Shown here piece after piece: positions 1-6,976 of a stretch of 8,996 nt of DNA. A program made the translations under genes and the position numbers. The notes below the pieces were generated by a model. It ran no database searches and was not told where the DNA came from. It saw only the letters and a list, made by a program, of their open reading frames with translations. Source of the stretch: Treponema sp. (GTDB lineage: Bacteria; Spirochaetota; Spirochaetia; Treponematales; Breznakiellaceae); NCBI GenBank assembly GCA_031288575.1, contig JAITRD010000162.1, positions 1-8,996 on the forward strand. Direction: 5' to 3'. How positions within the stretch are numbered: position 1 is the stretch's first letter; every line of letters begins with the position of its first letter.

Positions 1-1628
1 CCCTCGTCCCGAACCGTAAAAACAAGTTCCCCCGGAGGGGCTTCCTTTAATTCGGCGTCCGTCCAAACCCGTGAACCGGGGGGCGAATACTTTACGGCAT
101 TATCCAGCAGGTTAACCAGGGCCTGGACAATAAAAGCGCCGTAGAGCCGCGCCGAAAGATCCGGGCAGCACCGGGGAATAATGGTGATATTTTTTTTCCG
201 GGCCTGATACTCCACCGATTGTACCGCCTCATCCAGGAGTTCCCCTATGTTAAATTCCTCCTTATTGGGGCGGGGGTTTCCCTCGTCCTCAAGGCTGACA
301 AGGATTAAAAGATCGTTGGTAAGATTTTCCATGGTCCGGGCGTTTTTTTCAATAATGCCGATAATATGCCGGATCTGTTCCTTATCCTCCAGGGAAGAAT
401 CCAGGAGGGTTTCGGCAAATCCCTTCATAATTTGAATAGGGGTGCGCAGTTCGTGGGACACGTTGGCGGCAAAATCCTTACGGACCTGTTCCAGTTTATA
501 AAGCCGGCTTATGTCTCCCGCAACCAGAACCACCCCTTCAATTTCCGCCGCCGCTTCCCCGCCGCGGTCCCGGTAGAGGGGGGCCGCGAAAACCTGGAAA
601 TGCCGGATTATGCCCGCGGTATGCCAGGAAATCTCCCGTTCCCCGGGAATGCCGCCGGTCAGGACCTGCCCCGCGGTTTCTTCCAGTTCCGGTGAATGGG
701 TCGCTTCCAGGAGGGACAGGGCGGTAATATCCGCCTCCGCCCGGATGCCGAAAAGGGAACGGGCCCGGGGGTTTACCAGGAGGAGCTTAAGTTTTGCGTC
801 CATGGCAAATACCCCTTCGGACATGCCGTTCAGGATCGCCTCAAGGCGGCGGCCCTCGGTCTGGGCCCGGTCTATCCGGGTAACCAGTTCCGCCGCCATG
901 TCCTTAAAAGCCCGTTCAAGGGCCCTGAATTCTTCGGTATCCGAAACAAGGGGCGGGGTGGAAAGGGCCGCGGAAAAGGTGTCCGGGAAGCGGTGTACCG
1001 ATTGGGCTATCCCCTCAAGGCGGGCAAAGGAGCGGGAGAGGGACCGGGAAAAGAGGGAGACCGCGATAAGGGCGGCGAAAAAAAACAGGGCCGCCAAAAT
1101 AAGAAAGGGGAAGGCGGCGGAGGAAATCCGCCGCCAAAAGGCGGGCACCTCCAGGGAAAGGCGGAAAACCCCGCTTATGCCTCCCCCCGTACCGTAGACC
1201 GGCAGGGCGGCATAGATGAGCTCCGTCCCTAAACTGGCGGAACTCCGCCGGGCGATTCCTTCCCTGCCTTCCAGGGCGGCGCGGATTTCGGGCCGGTCCC
1301 CGTGGTTTTCCATGTTTTCGGGGCCTGAACGGGAATCGGCAGCCACGGTCCCGTCCTTTCTGATCAGGGTAAGCCGGTAAGGGCCCGGCTGCCCCAGGGA
1401 ATTCATCAAAAGTTTCAGCCCCTCCTCTTCGGGGCCGGTAAAAACCTCCGGCGGCAAAAGGGCGGACAGGGAGGAATGGAAGAACCGGGCCGCGTCCCGG
1501 AGGTTGCCGGTAATGGTTTCGTAATAGAGGGAATCCATAAAGCGGAGAACCGAGATGCCCAGGGAAAGGGAAAAAAACAGGGATGTCAGGGTGAGCAGGA
1601 GAAGGCTTTTCCGGAATATGGTTTTCAT
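1..1628 (-). CDS. phoR: PhoR-type phosphate sensor histidine kinase, 3' end cut off by window edge
   Basis: This is the membrane sensor kinase that phosphorylates the PhoB-type regulator encoded just upstream. My reading of the minus strand gives 542 uninterrupted codons. The start is ATG at 1628-1626, overlapping the phoB stop as ATGA. In order there is a first membrane helix (about residues 7-26), an extracytoplasmic region (about 28-167), a second helix (about 169-193), a HAMP-like linker, a PAS domain (about 260-370) and a dimerisation/phosphoacceptor helix with the H-box FAANVSHELRTP, phosphorylated His at residue 392. The N-box LVNLLDNAVKYS follows, with Asn510. The frame stops at VRDEG, the beginning of the G1 ATP-binding box, so perhaps 50-60 residues are missing. 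The extracytoplasmic part has MENHGDRPEIRAAL and a downstream IYAALPV, resembling the sensor domain of Gram-positive PhoR/PnpS; E. coli PhoR lacks it. The PhoR assignment rests on this architecture and on pst-phoU-phoB linkage. Confidence 0.93.
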   Translation of the reverse strand, partial: MKTIFRKSLLLLTLTSLFFSLSLGISVLRFMDSLYYETITGNLRDAARFFHSSLSALLPPEVFTGPEEEGLKLLMNSLGQPGPYRLTLIRKDGTVAADSRSGPENMENHGDRPEIRAALEGREGIARRSSASLGTELIYAALPVYGTGGGISGVFRLSLEVPAFWRRISSAAFPFLILAALFFFAALIAVSLFSRSLSRSFARLEGIAQSVHRFPDTFSAALSTPPLVSDTEEFRALERAFKDMAAELVTRIDRAQTEGRRLEAILNGMSEGVFAMDAKLKLLLVNPRARSLFGIRAEADITALSLLEATHSPELEETAGQVLTGGIPGEREISWHTAGIIRHFQVFAAPLYRDRGGEAAAEIEGVVLVAGDISRLYKLEQVRKDFAANVSHELRTPIQIMKGFAETLLDSSLEDKEQIRHIIGIIEKNARTMENLTNDLLILVSLEDEGNPRPNKEEFNIGELLDEAVQSVEYQARKKNITIIPRCCPDLSARLYGAFIVQALVNLLDNAVKYSPPGSRVWTDAELKEAPPGELVFTVRDE

Positions 1629-2320
1629 GGCCGTTTTAAGCGGTACCCCACTCCCCGGATTGTTTCAATTATTTCCCCCGCGCTTTCCAGTTTTCTCCGC
1701 AGGGCCAGGATCTGGACATCGACGGAACGGTCCGTTACGGGGTAATCTTCGCCGTGAACGGCGGCGATAATCTGGTTCCGGGAAAACACAATATCCGGAT
1801 GGGACATAAAATGGAGGAGCAGGGCAAATTCCGTGGCGGAGAGGTCCAGGTGTTTGCCGCTGTTGACCGCTTCATGCCGGGCGGCGTCAATCGTCAGGGG
1901 GCCTTCCCGGAGGATGCCCTTTTCCATGCCCCCGTCCCGCCGTTCTTCGCCGCGGCGCAGGGCCGCGCGGATCCGGGCCCGCAGCACCCGGGGGCTATAG
2001 GGTTTTACCACATAATCATCCGCCCCAAGTTCGAGGCCGGTGATAATATCCGCCTCTTCCCCCTTAGCCGTGGCTAAAATGACGGGAATATTTTTGAATT
2101 CCCCGGACTCTTTTATTTTTTTCAGGGTTTTAAACCCGTCCATGCCCGGGAGCATAATATCCAGAATGATGCAATCCCCCCCGTTTTTTTCAAGCAGCCC
2201 TATCCCTTCTTCCCCGGTTTTTGCGGAAAGCAGCCTCCAGCCCTCGGGGGCGAAGGCAAGGGTGAGCATTTCCTGAATTTCAGGATCATCTTCAATAATG
2301 ACAATCAGGGCCTTATTCAT
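1625..2320 (-). CDS. phoB: PhoB/PhoP-type response regulator (OmpR family)
   Basis: This 231-residue cytoplasmic transcription factor is the probable partner of the adjacent PhoR and activator of the phosphate-starvation regulon. The receiver domain (about 4-120) has the acidic pair D11/D12, the phosphoacceptor D54 in IILDIMLPGMDG, T84 and K106 in DDYVVKPYS. A charged linker (about 122-137) leads to an OmpR-type winged-helix domain (about 138-230) with LSATEFALL, the recognition-helix region DRSVDVQILALRRKL and the closing wing IRGVGYRLKR. Length and domain order are normal for the family. ATG at 2320 lies 8 bp inside the end of phoU, and the stop overlaps the phoR start, so translation of all three is probably coupled. 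I call it PhoB because of its pst-phoU neighbours; sequence alone would only support an OmpR-family regulator. Its likely target is the repeat array upstream of pstS. Confidence 0.94.
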   Translation of the reverse strand: MNKALIVIIEDDPEIQEMLTLAFAPEGWRLLSAKTGEEGIGLLEKNGGDCIILDIMLPGMDGFKTLKKIKESGEFKNIPVILATAKGEEADIITGLELGADDYVVKPYSPRVLRARIRAALRRGEERRDGGMEKGILREGPLTIDAARHEAVNSGKHLDLSATEFALLLHFMSHPDIVFSRNQIIAAVHGEDYPVTDRSVDVQILALRRKLESAGEIIETIRGVGYRLKRP

Positions 2321-2972
2321 TTAATTCTTCGTGTTTACTTTCTACCATATAAACGACCGCTTCGCATATGTTGGTGATATGATCCCCCAGCCGTTCCAGG
2401 TATCCCGAGGTGTTAAGAAGCCGGACCGCCTTTTTGATAAGCTCAGGATGTTCCTTCATGAGGCGGAGGGTTTCTTCGGTAAGGGCCCGGTGTTCGGCAT
2501 CGATAGTGTCGTCCATGGCGGCGGCTTTCCGGGCCGCCCCGGCGTCCTTAGCCAGATAAGCGGAAACAGCGGCCCGGATCATTGCCTGGCCCGTTTTTGC
2601 CATCAGTTCCAGGTGTTCTTCCTGGCGGAAGGGCGCGTTCCCCGCAAGTTTTGCCGCGGTCTTCGCCAGGTGCACCGCGTGATCCCCGGCCCGTTCCAGG
2701 TTGGCCGTAATCTTAAAGACCGTAACCAGTTCCCGCATATCCCCGGCTACCGGCTGCTGGGTGGCAATAAGGGCCGCCGCGTCCTCTTCAATTTTTAGCT
2801 GCATGGCGTTTATCAAATCGTCGCCCTTCCGCACTTCCTTTGCCAGGATTTTATCATTGTTCCGCAGCGCCGCAAGGGCCTTCCCCAAATCTTCCTCTAC
2901 CCTGGAGGCCATGGTTAATATATCATAACGAAGCCGGTCCAGTTCTTCTGAAAATATAAGCCGTATATTCAT
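2313..2972 (-). CDS. phoU: PhoU, phosphate signalling/transport regulator
   Basis: PhoU is a cytoplasmic, peripheral, all-helical protein that couples the state of the PstSCAB transporter to the PhoR kinase and restrains signalling when phosphate is sufficient. From the start chosen here it has 219 residues, normal for the family. It contains two similar three-helix halves, each with the metal-binding signature: NLERAGDHAVHLA (ERAGDH at 93-98) and YLERLGDHITNICE (ERLGDH at 193-198), exactly 100 residues apart. The frame is open further upstream to an ATG at 3071, but that start would lie inside pstB and add 33 non-conserved residues. ATG at 2972 begins with MNIRLIFSEELDRL, typical of PhoU N-termini, and is preceded by AAAGGAAG (2984-2977). 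A start at 2987 (MKGSA-) is possible but has a poorer ribosome site. The gap from the pstB stop is 16 bp, and the end overlaps phoB by 8 bp. Confidence 0.95.
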   Translation of the reverse strand: MNIRLIFSEELDRLRYDILTMASRVEEDLGKALAALRNNDKILAKEVRKGDDLINAMQLKIEEDAAALIATQQPVAGDMRELVTVFKITANLERAGDHAVHLAKTAAKLAGNAPFRQEEHLELMAKTGQAMIRAAVSAYLAKDAGAARKAAAMDDTIDAEHRALTEETLRLMKEHPELIKKAVRLLNTSGYLERLGDHITNICEAVVYMVESKHEELNE

Positions 2973-2988
2973 GGCACTTCCTTTCATC

Positions 2989-3819
2989 TCATCCGAAACG
3001 GCCCGAAATATAATCCTCGGTCCGTTTGTCCCGGGGGTTGGTAAAAAGAAGCCTGGTATCGCCGCATTCAATCAGTTCCCCCAAAAGGAAAAAAGCCGTC
3101 CTGCCGCTTACCCGGGATGCCTGATGCATGGCGTGGGTTACGATGATAATGCTGAAATCTTCTTTCAGTTCGCCGATAAGCTCCTCAATTCTCCCGGTGG
3201 CGATAGGATCCAGGGCGCTGGTGGGTTCGTCCATGAGAATAATCTCCGGTTCCATGGCGATGCTCCGGGCAATGCAGAGCCGCTGCTGCTGGCCCCCGGA
3301 TAAGCTCTGGGCCGGTTTTTTAAGCCGGTCCTTGACTTCCTCCCAAAGGGCGGCCTTTCTGAGGGCCTTTTCCACCAGCTCCGAAAGGAATGCCCTGTGG
3401 CGCATCCCCTGCATCCGGGGGCCGTAGGCGATATTGTCGAAAACGCTCATGTTAAAGGGGTTCGGTTTTTGGAAAACCATGCCAATCCGGCTCCGCAGTT
3501 CCGTTACATCCATGGAACCGTATATGTTTTGCCCGTCCAGCAGCACCTCCCCGGTGATCCGGCAGGAAGGGATAAGATCGTTCATCCGGTTAAAAACCCT
3601 GATAAAGGTTGATTTTCCGCATCCCGAGGGCCCGATTAAGGCCGCTACTTCCCGCCGGGCCAGGGTAAAGTTTATGTTTTTAAGGGCCTGAAAATCCCCG
3701 TAATAGAGATCCAAATCCCGGACTTCAAGCTTTGCGGGTTCTTCCCCTTCCCGGCTTTCCGTTTTTTTTTCACTAACCCTTTGGGCATCCGCCGCTTTAA
3801 GCGGCAGGGTTTCTGTCAT
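2989..3819 (-). CDS. pstB: PstB, phosphate ABC transporter ATPase
   Basis: PstB is the ATP-hydrolysing subunit that drives phosphate import through PstC/PstA at the inner face of the membrane. The 276-residue protein has every ABC landmark: Walker A GPSGCGKST (63-71), the Q-loop glutamine in VFQKPNPF (Q117), signature LSGGQQQR (173-180), Walker B IILMDEP (193-199), D-loop SALD and H-loop His229. PstB-specific stretches include FNRMNDLIP, RIGMVFQKPNPF and the C-terminal region FTNPRDKRTEDYISGRFG. ATG at 3819 overlaps the pstA stop as ATGA and is preceded by GGAGG six bases upstream. The first 30 or so residues, rich in Lys and Glu, form an extension not seen in the 257-residue E. coli protein. 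The extension contains a run of nine A residues on the coding strand (3770-3762). Confidence 0.97.
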   Translation of the reverse strand: MTETLPLKAADAQRVSEKKTESREGEEPAKLEVRDLDLYYGDFQALKNINFTLARREVAALIGPSGCGKSTFIRVFNRMNDLIPSCRITGEVLLDGQNIYGSMDVTELRSRIGMVFQKPNPFNMSVFDNIAYGPRMQGMRHRAFLSELVEKALRKAALWEEVKDRLKKPAQSLSGGQQQRLCIARSIAMEPEIILMDEPTSALDPIATGRIEELIGELKEDFSIIIVTHAMHQASRVSGRTAFFLLGELIECGDTRLLFTNPRDKRTEDYISGRFG

Positions 3820-4676
3820 ATTTTGCCTCCCCCCTGATTGCCTAATCCCCCGGAAATAATTTTAGTTGCCGTATTGATGAAAATAACCAGAATAATCAAT
3901 ACCGCCGAAGCGGCAAAGGCGATGCCGAAATCTTCGGGCCGGATCGCTTCTTTAGTCAGATAATAAAGATGAATTGTTAAGGTCCTGCCGGATTCAAAGA
4001 TTGACCGGGGAAGATTCGTGGTAATCCCCACGGTGAGCAGTACCGGCGCGGATTCCCCCACCACCCGGCCGATGCTGAGGATAACCGAAGTGACGATCCC
4101 CGGCAGGGCTTCGGGGATAATGACATGGAATATGGTTTGGCATTTGGTGGCGCCCAAGGAGAGGGAGCCTTCCCGGAAGGAGTCGGGGATGCTCTTGAGG
4201 GCTTCCTCGGTGGTGCGGATGATCACCGGCAGGATCATGATGCTTAAGGTGAGGGCCCCCGAGATGATGGACTGGCCTAATTTAAAAAAACGGCAGAACA
4301 AAAGAAGGCCGAAAAGCCCGTAGAGGATCGAAGGAATCCCCGCCAGGGCTTCTATAGCCAGCCTGAGCATCCGGATGCTCCAGGAATTAACCGAATATTC
4401 GTTCAGGAAGATCGCCGTCATAATTCCTACCGGCAGGGCAATCACCAGGGATGTCAGGACGACATAAAGGGTGGTGATAACCATGGGGAAAATTCCCCCC
4501 TCCGCGGCGGAACGGAAAATAAAGGAAATATTCAAATACCCCGCCGCGCTTTTTAAAATATAGGCCAGGATAAAAACCAGCAGGATCATTACCGCCAGCA
4601 GGGAAAGTACCATAAGGCCGTATATCAGGATTCCTGTTATTTTTTTTCTTTGCCCGTATTGTTTTCGGCTTAACAT
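3816..4676 (-). CDS. pstA: PstA, phosphate ABC transporter permease
   Basis: PstA is one of the two channel-forming inner-membrane subunits for high-affinity phosphate import. The 286-residue sequence shows about six hydrophobic helices: near 15-42, 64-90, 105-130, 136-157, 190-215 and 252-272. The permease contact loop that docks on PstB is present as REGSLSLGATKCQTIFHVIIPEA (about 168-190), within the conserved stretch that begins SIPDSF. EALAGIPSILYGLFG (109-123) is the PstA/PstC family motif, and VVGESAPVLLT (205-215) is characteristic of PstA. ATG at 4676 shares one base with the pstC stop (TAATG), with a G-rich ribosome site (GGGGGG) just upstream, so translation is probably coupled. 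The end overlaps pstB by four bases. Length is ordinary for the family. Confidence 0.96.
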   Translation of the reverse strand: MLSRKQYGQRKKITGILIYGLMVLSLLAVMILLVFILAYILKSAAGYLNISFIFRSAAEGGIFPMVITTLYVVLTSLVIALPVGIMTAIFLNEYSVNSWSIRMLRLAIEALAGIPSILYGLFGLLLFCRFFKLGQSIISGALTLSIMILPVIIRTTEEALKSIPDSFREGSLSLGATKCQTIFHVIIPEALPGIVTSVILSIGRVVGESAPVLLTVGITTNLPRSIFESGRTLTIHLYYLTKEAIRPEDFGIAFAASAVLIILVIFINTATKIISGGLGNQGGGKI

Positions 4677-5941
4677 TATATTTCTTCCCCCCGTTTTTTT
4701 ATCCAGAAGATAATTCCGTTTAATAGCAGGATAAAAATAAAAAGTACCACCCCGACGGAAAAAAGGATGTCGCTGTGCCTGCCTTCGGCATAACCCATTT
4801 CCAGGGCGATAGTCGCGGTAAGGGTTCTGATGCTTTCCGGGAGGCTGTGTACCAATTGGACGGAATTCCCCGCCACCAGAATTACCGCCATGGTTTCTCC
4901 CACCGCCCGGGAAATTCCCAGGATGATCCCCGCAATAACCCCGGAACCGGCATGGGGCAATACTACCCGCCAGGCGGTCTGCATTTTGTTTGCCCCCAAA
5001 GCCAGGGATGCCTCACGGTAGGAATCGGGCACCGCCCGGAGGGAAGTTTCGGCTATGGAAATGATGGTAGGCAGGATCATGACGGCTAAAACCAGGATGG
5101 CCGAAAAGAGGCTGTTTCCCGAGGGGGCCTGAAACAAGCCTTTTACCCAGGGGACAATCACCATAAGGCCGAAAAAGCCGAACACCACCGAGGGGATCCC
5201 CGCGAGGAGTTCTATGCAAGCGCGGACAAGAACCGCCGCTTTTGCCGGGAGAAATTCCGCAAGAAAGAGGGCGCAGAGAATGCCCAGGGGAACCCCCAGG
5301 AGTATGGCGCCAAAGGCGGCAAAGACGGTTCCCAGGATCATCGGAAAAATGCCGTATAGTTTTTGATAGGTGGGCCGCCACTCCATGCCGCTTAAAAAAG
5401 CAAAGAGGCTATAGGGCGGTTCGGGGATGATAAAATGGATCTTCCGGTCTAAAGCGGCAATCGAAGCCGGGTATAAAAGGGTATAGGTATAAGCCTCCGG
5501 ATGGCTGAGGGTTCCCCCCCCATGACGGACAAAGGCCAGTTTTTTTTCAGGATTTTTTTCGCGGTTATTCACGGCGATCTCCGCGGACTCTTCGGTTTCC
5601 TGGTTTTTAAAGCGGAGGGATATGGTTTCCGTCCCCGGCGGGATAAAAATAAAGGAAGAATGGTTCCGGTAAACTTCGCCGTTTACGGTTATTTCGTCTA
5701 TTCTTTCGGCAACCAGCCGTATTCCTTCGGCGGTGGGAAACAGAAAGGGAACCGATCCCCGGATAAACACAAAAAGTAAAATAGCCCCCAGGGCCAGTAC
5801 GGAAAAAAGGGAAACGATGCTGAACAGATATTTAAAAAAAAGATCGGTTATTTTTCGTTTTGCTGTAAAGGTTGTAAAAACAGGGGAGAATGAAGGGTTA
5901 ATTTCAGGGCGCACAGGTTTCTTTTCATCTTTTCTCAACAC
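4676..5941 (-). CDS. pstC: PstC, phosphate ABC transporter permease with extra extracytoplasmic segment
   Basis: PstC is the second channel-forming permease of the phosphate importer. The C-terminal two thirds are standard: YGIFPMILGT (196-204), ELLAGIPSVVFGFFG (244-258), the PstB-docking loop REASLALGANKMQTAWRVVLP (309-329) and SRAVGETMAVILVAG (344-358). At 421 residues it is about 100 longer than E. coli PstC. The surplus lies between the first membrane helix (about 36-61) and the SLFAFLSGMEW segment (178-188), where the family normally has only a short link. This stretch is polar, alternates like beta strands and should face outward. The start is GTG at 5941-5939, supported by GGAG six bases upstream (5951-5948); the nearby ATG at 5946 is out of frame and stops at once. 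The gap from pstS is 35 bp with no obvious terminator. Confidence 0.94.
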   Translation of the reverse strand: MLRKDEKKPVRPEINPSFSPVFTTFTAKRKITDLFFKYLFSIVSLFSVLALGAILLFVFIRGSVPFLFPTAEGIRLVAERIDEITVNGEVYRNHSSFIFIPPGTETISLRFKNQETEESAEIAVNNREKNPEKKLAFVRHGGGTLSHPEAYTYTLLYPASIAALDRKIHFIIPEPPYSLFAFLSGMEWRPTYQKLYGIFPMILGTVFAAFGAILLGVPLGILCALFLAEFLPAKAAVLVRACIELLAGIPSVVFGFFGLMVIVPWVKGLFQAPSGNSLFSAILVLAVMILPTIISIAETSLRAVPDSYREASLALGANKMQTAWRVVLPHAGSGVIAGIILGISRAVGETMAVILVAGNSVQLVHSLPESIRTLTATIALEMGYAEGRHSDILFSVGVVLFIFILLLNGIIFWIKKRGEEI

Positions 5942-5976
5942 TTCATTCTCCGTATTGCTATTATTGCTCCGTATTT

Positions 5977-6831
5977 TTACTTCACGCTAATCCAACTGGT
6001 TTTTACAATAGTTTGTCCGGCGGAACTTAATATCCAATCCAGAAAACTTCTGGTTTCAAGATTGAGGGCCTTCCCCTGTTTGGTAAGGAGAAGGAAGGGG
6101 CGGGCGATTTTATAGGTGCTATTTACCACATTGGCGGTCTCGGCCTTTATCCCGCCGACGCTGAGGGCCTTAACGGAGGCGTCTATCGAACCCAGGGAAA
6201 TATAACCGACGGCGTCGACATTCCGGGAGATTTCGGCCTTAACAGCGCCGGTCCCGTCAAATTCGATGGCCCCCTTAACCAGCTTGTCCTGGAATTTTAC
6301 GATTTCTTCAAAGGCCCCCCGGGTGCCTGAACCGGGTTCCCGGGAAACCACCGCGATTTTACCCGTTTTACCGCCCCCCAGGGCGCTCCAGTCGGTGATC
6401 TCCCCGGTATAAACGCTCCGGATCTGATCGAGGGTAAGATCGGAAATGGGATTATTATTGTTTACAATTACCGCAATGCCGTCGATGGCGATAAGATGGG
6501 TCTCAATGCCGGTCCCTATTTCTGTCGGAGTCAGTTCCCGGCTGGACATCCCGATTTCGGCGGTTTCCGCGGGCACCGCCTTTATCCCGTCCCCGGAACC
6601 GGTGGCGCTGATATTAAACTTGACATTGCCCCTGACCTTGGCATAATCGGCGACCAGCAATTCCATTAGGGGATTTACCGAGGTTGATCCCGCCACGGTT
6701 ACGGTGTAAGGCGCGGGCGTTCCGCCGGAACCGCCCCCTGAAGCTCCCGAGGGAGCTTCGCTTTTTCCTCCCGCAAAAAGCGAAGCCAGGGAAATAAATC
6801 CGCTTAGGACAACGATAAAAGGCTTTTTCAT
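5977..6831 (-). CDS. pstS: PstS, phosphate-binding protein
   Basis: PstS captures phosphate outside the cytoplasmic membrane and delivers it to PstC/PstA. The 284-residue precursor begins with a signal peptide (MKKPFIVVLSGFIS..., about 1-20) ending in LFA-GGK. No cysteine follows, so the lipobox usual in a surface-anchored PstS is absent. A Gly/Ser/Ala-rich linker spans about 22-40. Phosphate-contact motifs are clear: VAGSTSVNPL (46-55), SATGSGDGI (75-83), EIGMSSREL (92-100) and the strongly conserved SREPGSGTRGAF (163-174), followed by NVDAVGYISLG (204-213). ATG at 6831 is preceded by AAGGAG (6842-6837) at five bases. It is the first gene of the operon, downstream of a candidate Pho box. A 9-bp inverted repeat lies in the linker-coding region. 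Confidence 0.96.
   Translation of the reverse strand: MKKPFIVVLSGFISLASLFAGGKSEAPSGASGGGSGGTPAPYTVTVAGSTSVNPLMELLVADYAKVRGNVKFNISATGSGDGIKAVPAETAEIGMSSRELTPTEIGTGIETHLIAIDGIAVIVNNNNPISDLTLDQIRSVYTGEITDWSALGGGKTGKIAVVSREPGSGTRGAFEEIVKFQDKLVKGAIEFDGTGAVKAEISRNVDAVGYISLGSIDASVKALSVGGIKAETANVVNSTYKIARPFLLLTKQGKALNLETRSFLDWILSSAGQTIVKTSWISVK
6740..6759 (+). repeat. Perfect 9-bp inverted repeat inside pstS
   Basis: GAAGCTCCC and GGGAGCTTC are separated by two bases, within the pstS codons for the linker after the signal peptide. In the pstS mRNA this would form a strong hairpin about 70-90 nt after the start codon. Read on the plus strand, the hairpin is followed by GCTTTTTCC, so it also resembles a short intrinsic terminator for antisense transcription. 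Neither role is shown. Confidence 0.6.
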
Positions 6832-6870
6832 AATAACTCCTTATCATCAAGATGGGGACATCCTGCCGGA

Positions 6871-6876
6871 ATTATG
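6871..6876 (-). promoter_or_regulatory. Candidate -10 element of the pstS promoter
   Basis: CATAAT on the minus strand matches the TATAAT consensus at five of six positions and lies 40 bases before the pstS ATG. No good -35 hexamer sits at 17 bp. The nearest, TTAACA, is 20 bp away, which would fit a promoter that needs an activator. Transcription would start near 6864, leaving a leader of about 30 nt with the AAGGAG ribosome site. Confidence 0.5.
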
Positions 6877-6914
6877 TTAAGGAGTTATGAGGGAAATGTT
6901 AAAAAACGGTTAAA
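6875..6914 (-). promoter_or_regulatory. Candidate Pho box: 7-bp direct repeats on an 11-bp period
   Basis: Read on the minus strand, four 7-base units are separated by 4-base spacers: TTTAACC (6914-6908), TTTAACA (6903-6897), CCTCATA (6892-6886) and CTTAACA (6881-6875). The first, second and fourth share TTAAC; the third is divergent but resembles the E. coli half-site CTGTCAT. PhoB of E. coli binds 7-bp repeats with 4-bp spacers (11-bp period), and Bacillus PhoP binds TTAACA-like repeats. The third unit ends 9 bp before the candidate -10, close to the activator geometry known for PhoB, while the fourth overlaps the -10. Binding by the PhoB of this operon is inferred. Confidence 0.5.
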
Positions 6915-6916
6915 GG

Positions 6917-6956
6917 AAAAAAAGGCTTTCCCAAAACCCAAGCAACCGAAGGTTGC
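6917..6956 (-). terminator. Possible terminator of the NDK-like gene
   Basis: Downstream of the NDK-like stop codon, the minus strand carries a 6-bp stem GCAACC/GGTTGC with a three-base loop (6956-6942), then seven T residues (6923-6917). The T run is 18 bases from the stem, farther than usual. An outer 8-bp pairing between 6987-6980 (last codons and first stop base of the gene) and 6937-6930 would bring the T run closer and enclose the inner hairpin. Its position just before the pst promoter makes sense, but the structure is not classical. Confidence 0.35.
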
Positions 6957-6976
6957 ACGATTTAGCGCATAGTCAA

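Noticed and set aside
610..1232. Long plus-strand open frames opposite phoR
   Set aside because: They are antisense shadows of a GC-rich gene. Their products are Arg/Gly/Lys-rich low-complexity sequence with no domain, while the minus strand encodes an intact kinase.
2973..3071. Upstream extension of phoU starting at 3071
   Set aside because: It would lie within the end of pstB and add 33 residues unlike any PhoU N-terminus. The start at 2972 has a ribosome site and the expected N-terminal sequence.
5013..5381. Minus-strand open frame of 122 codons inside pstC
   Set aside because: It is an alternative frame of the well-conserved permease region and has a His/Pro/Gly-rich composition with no recognisable domain.
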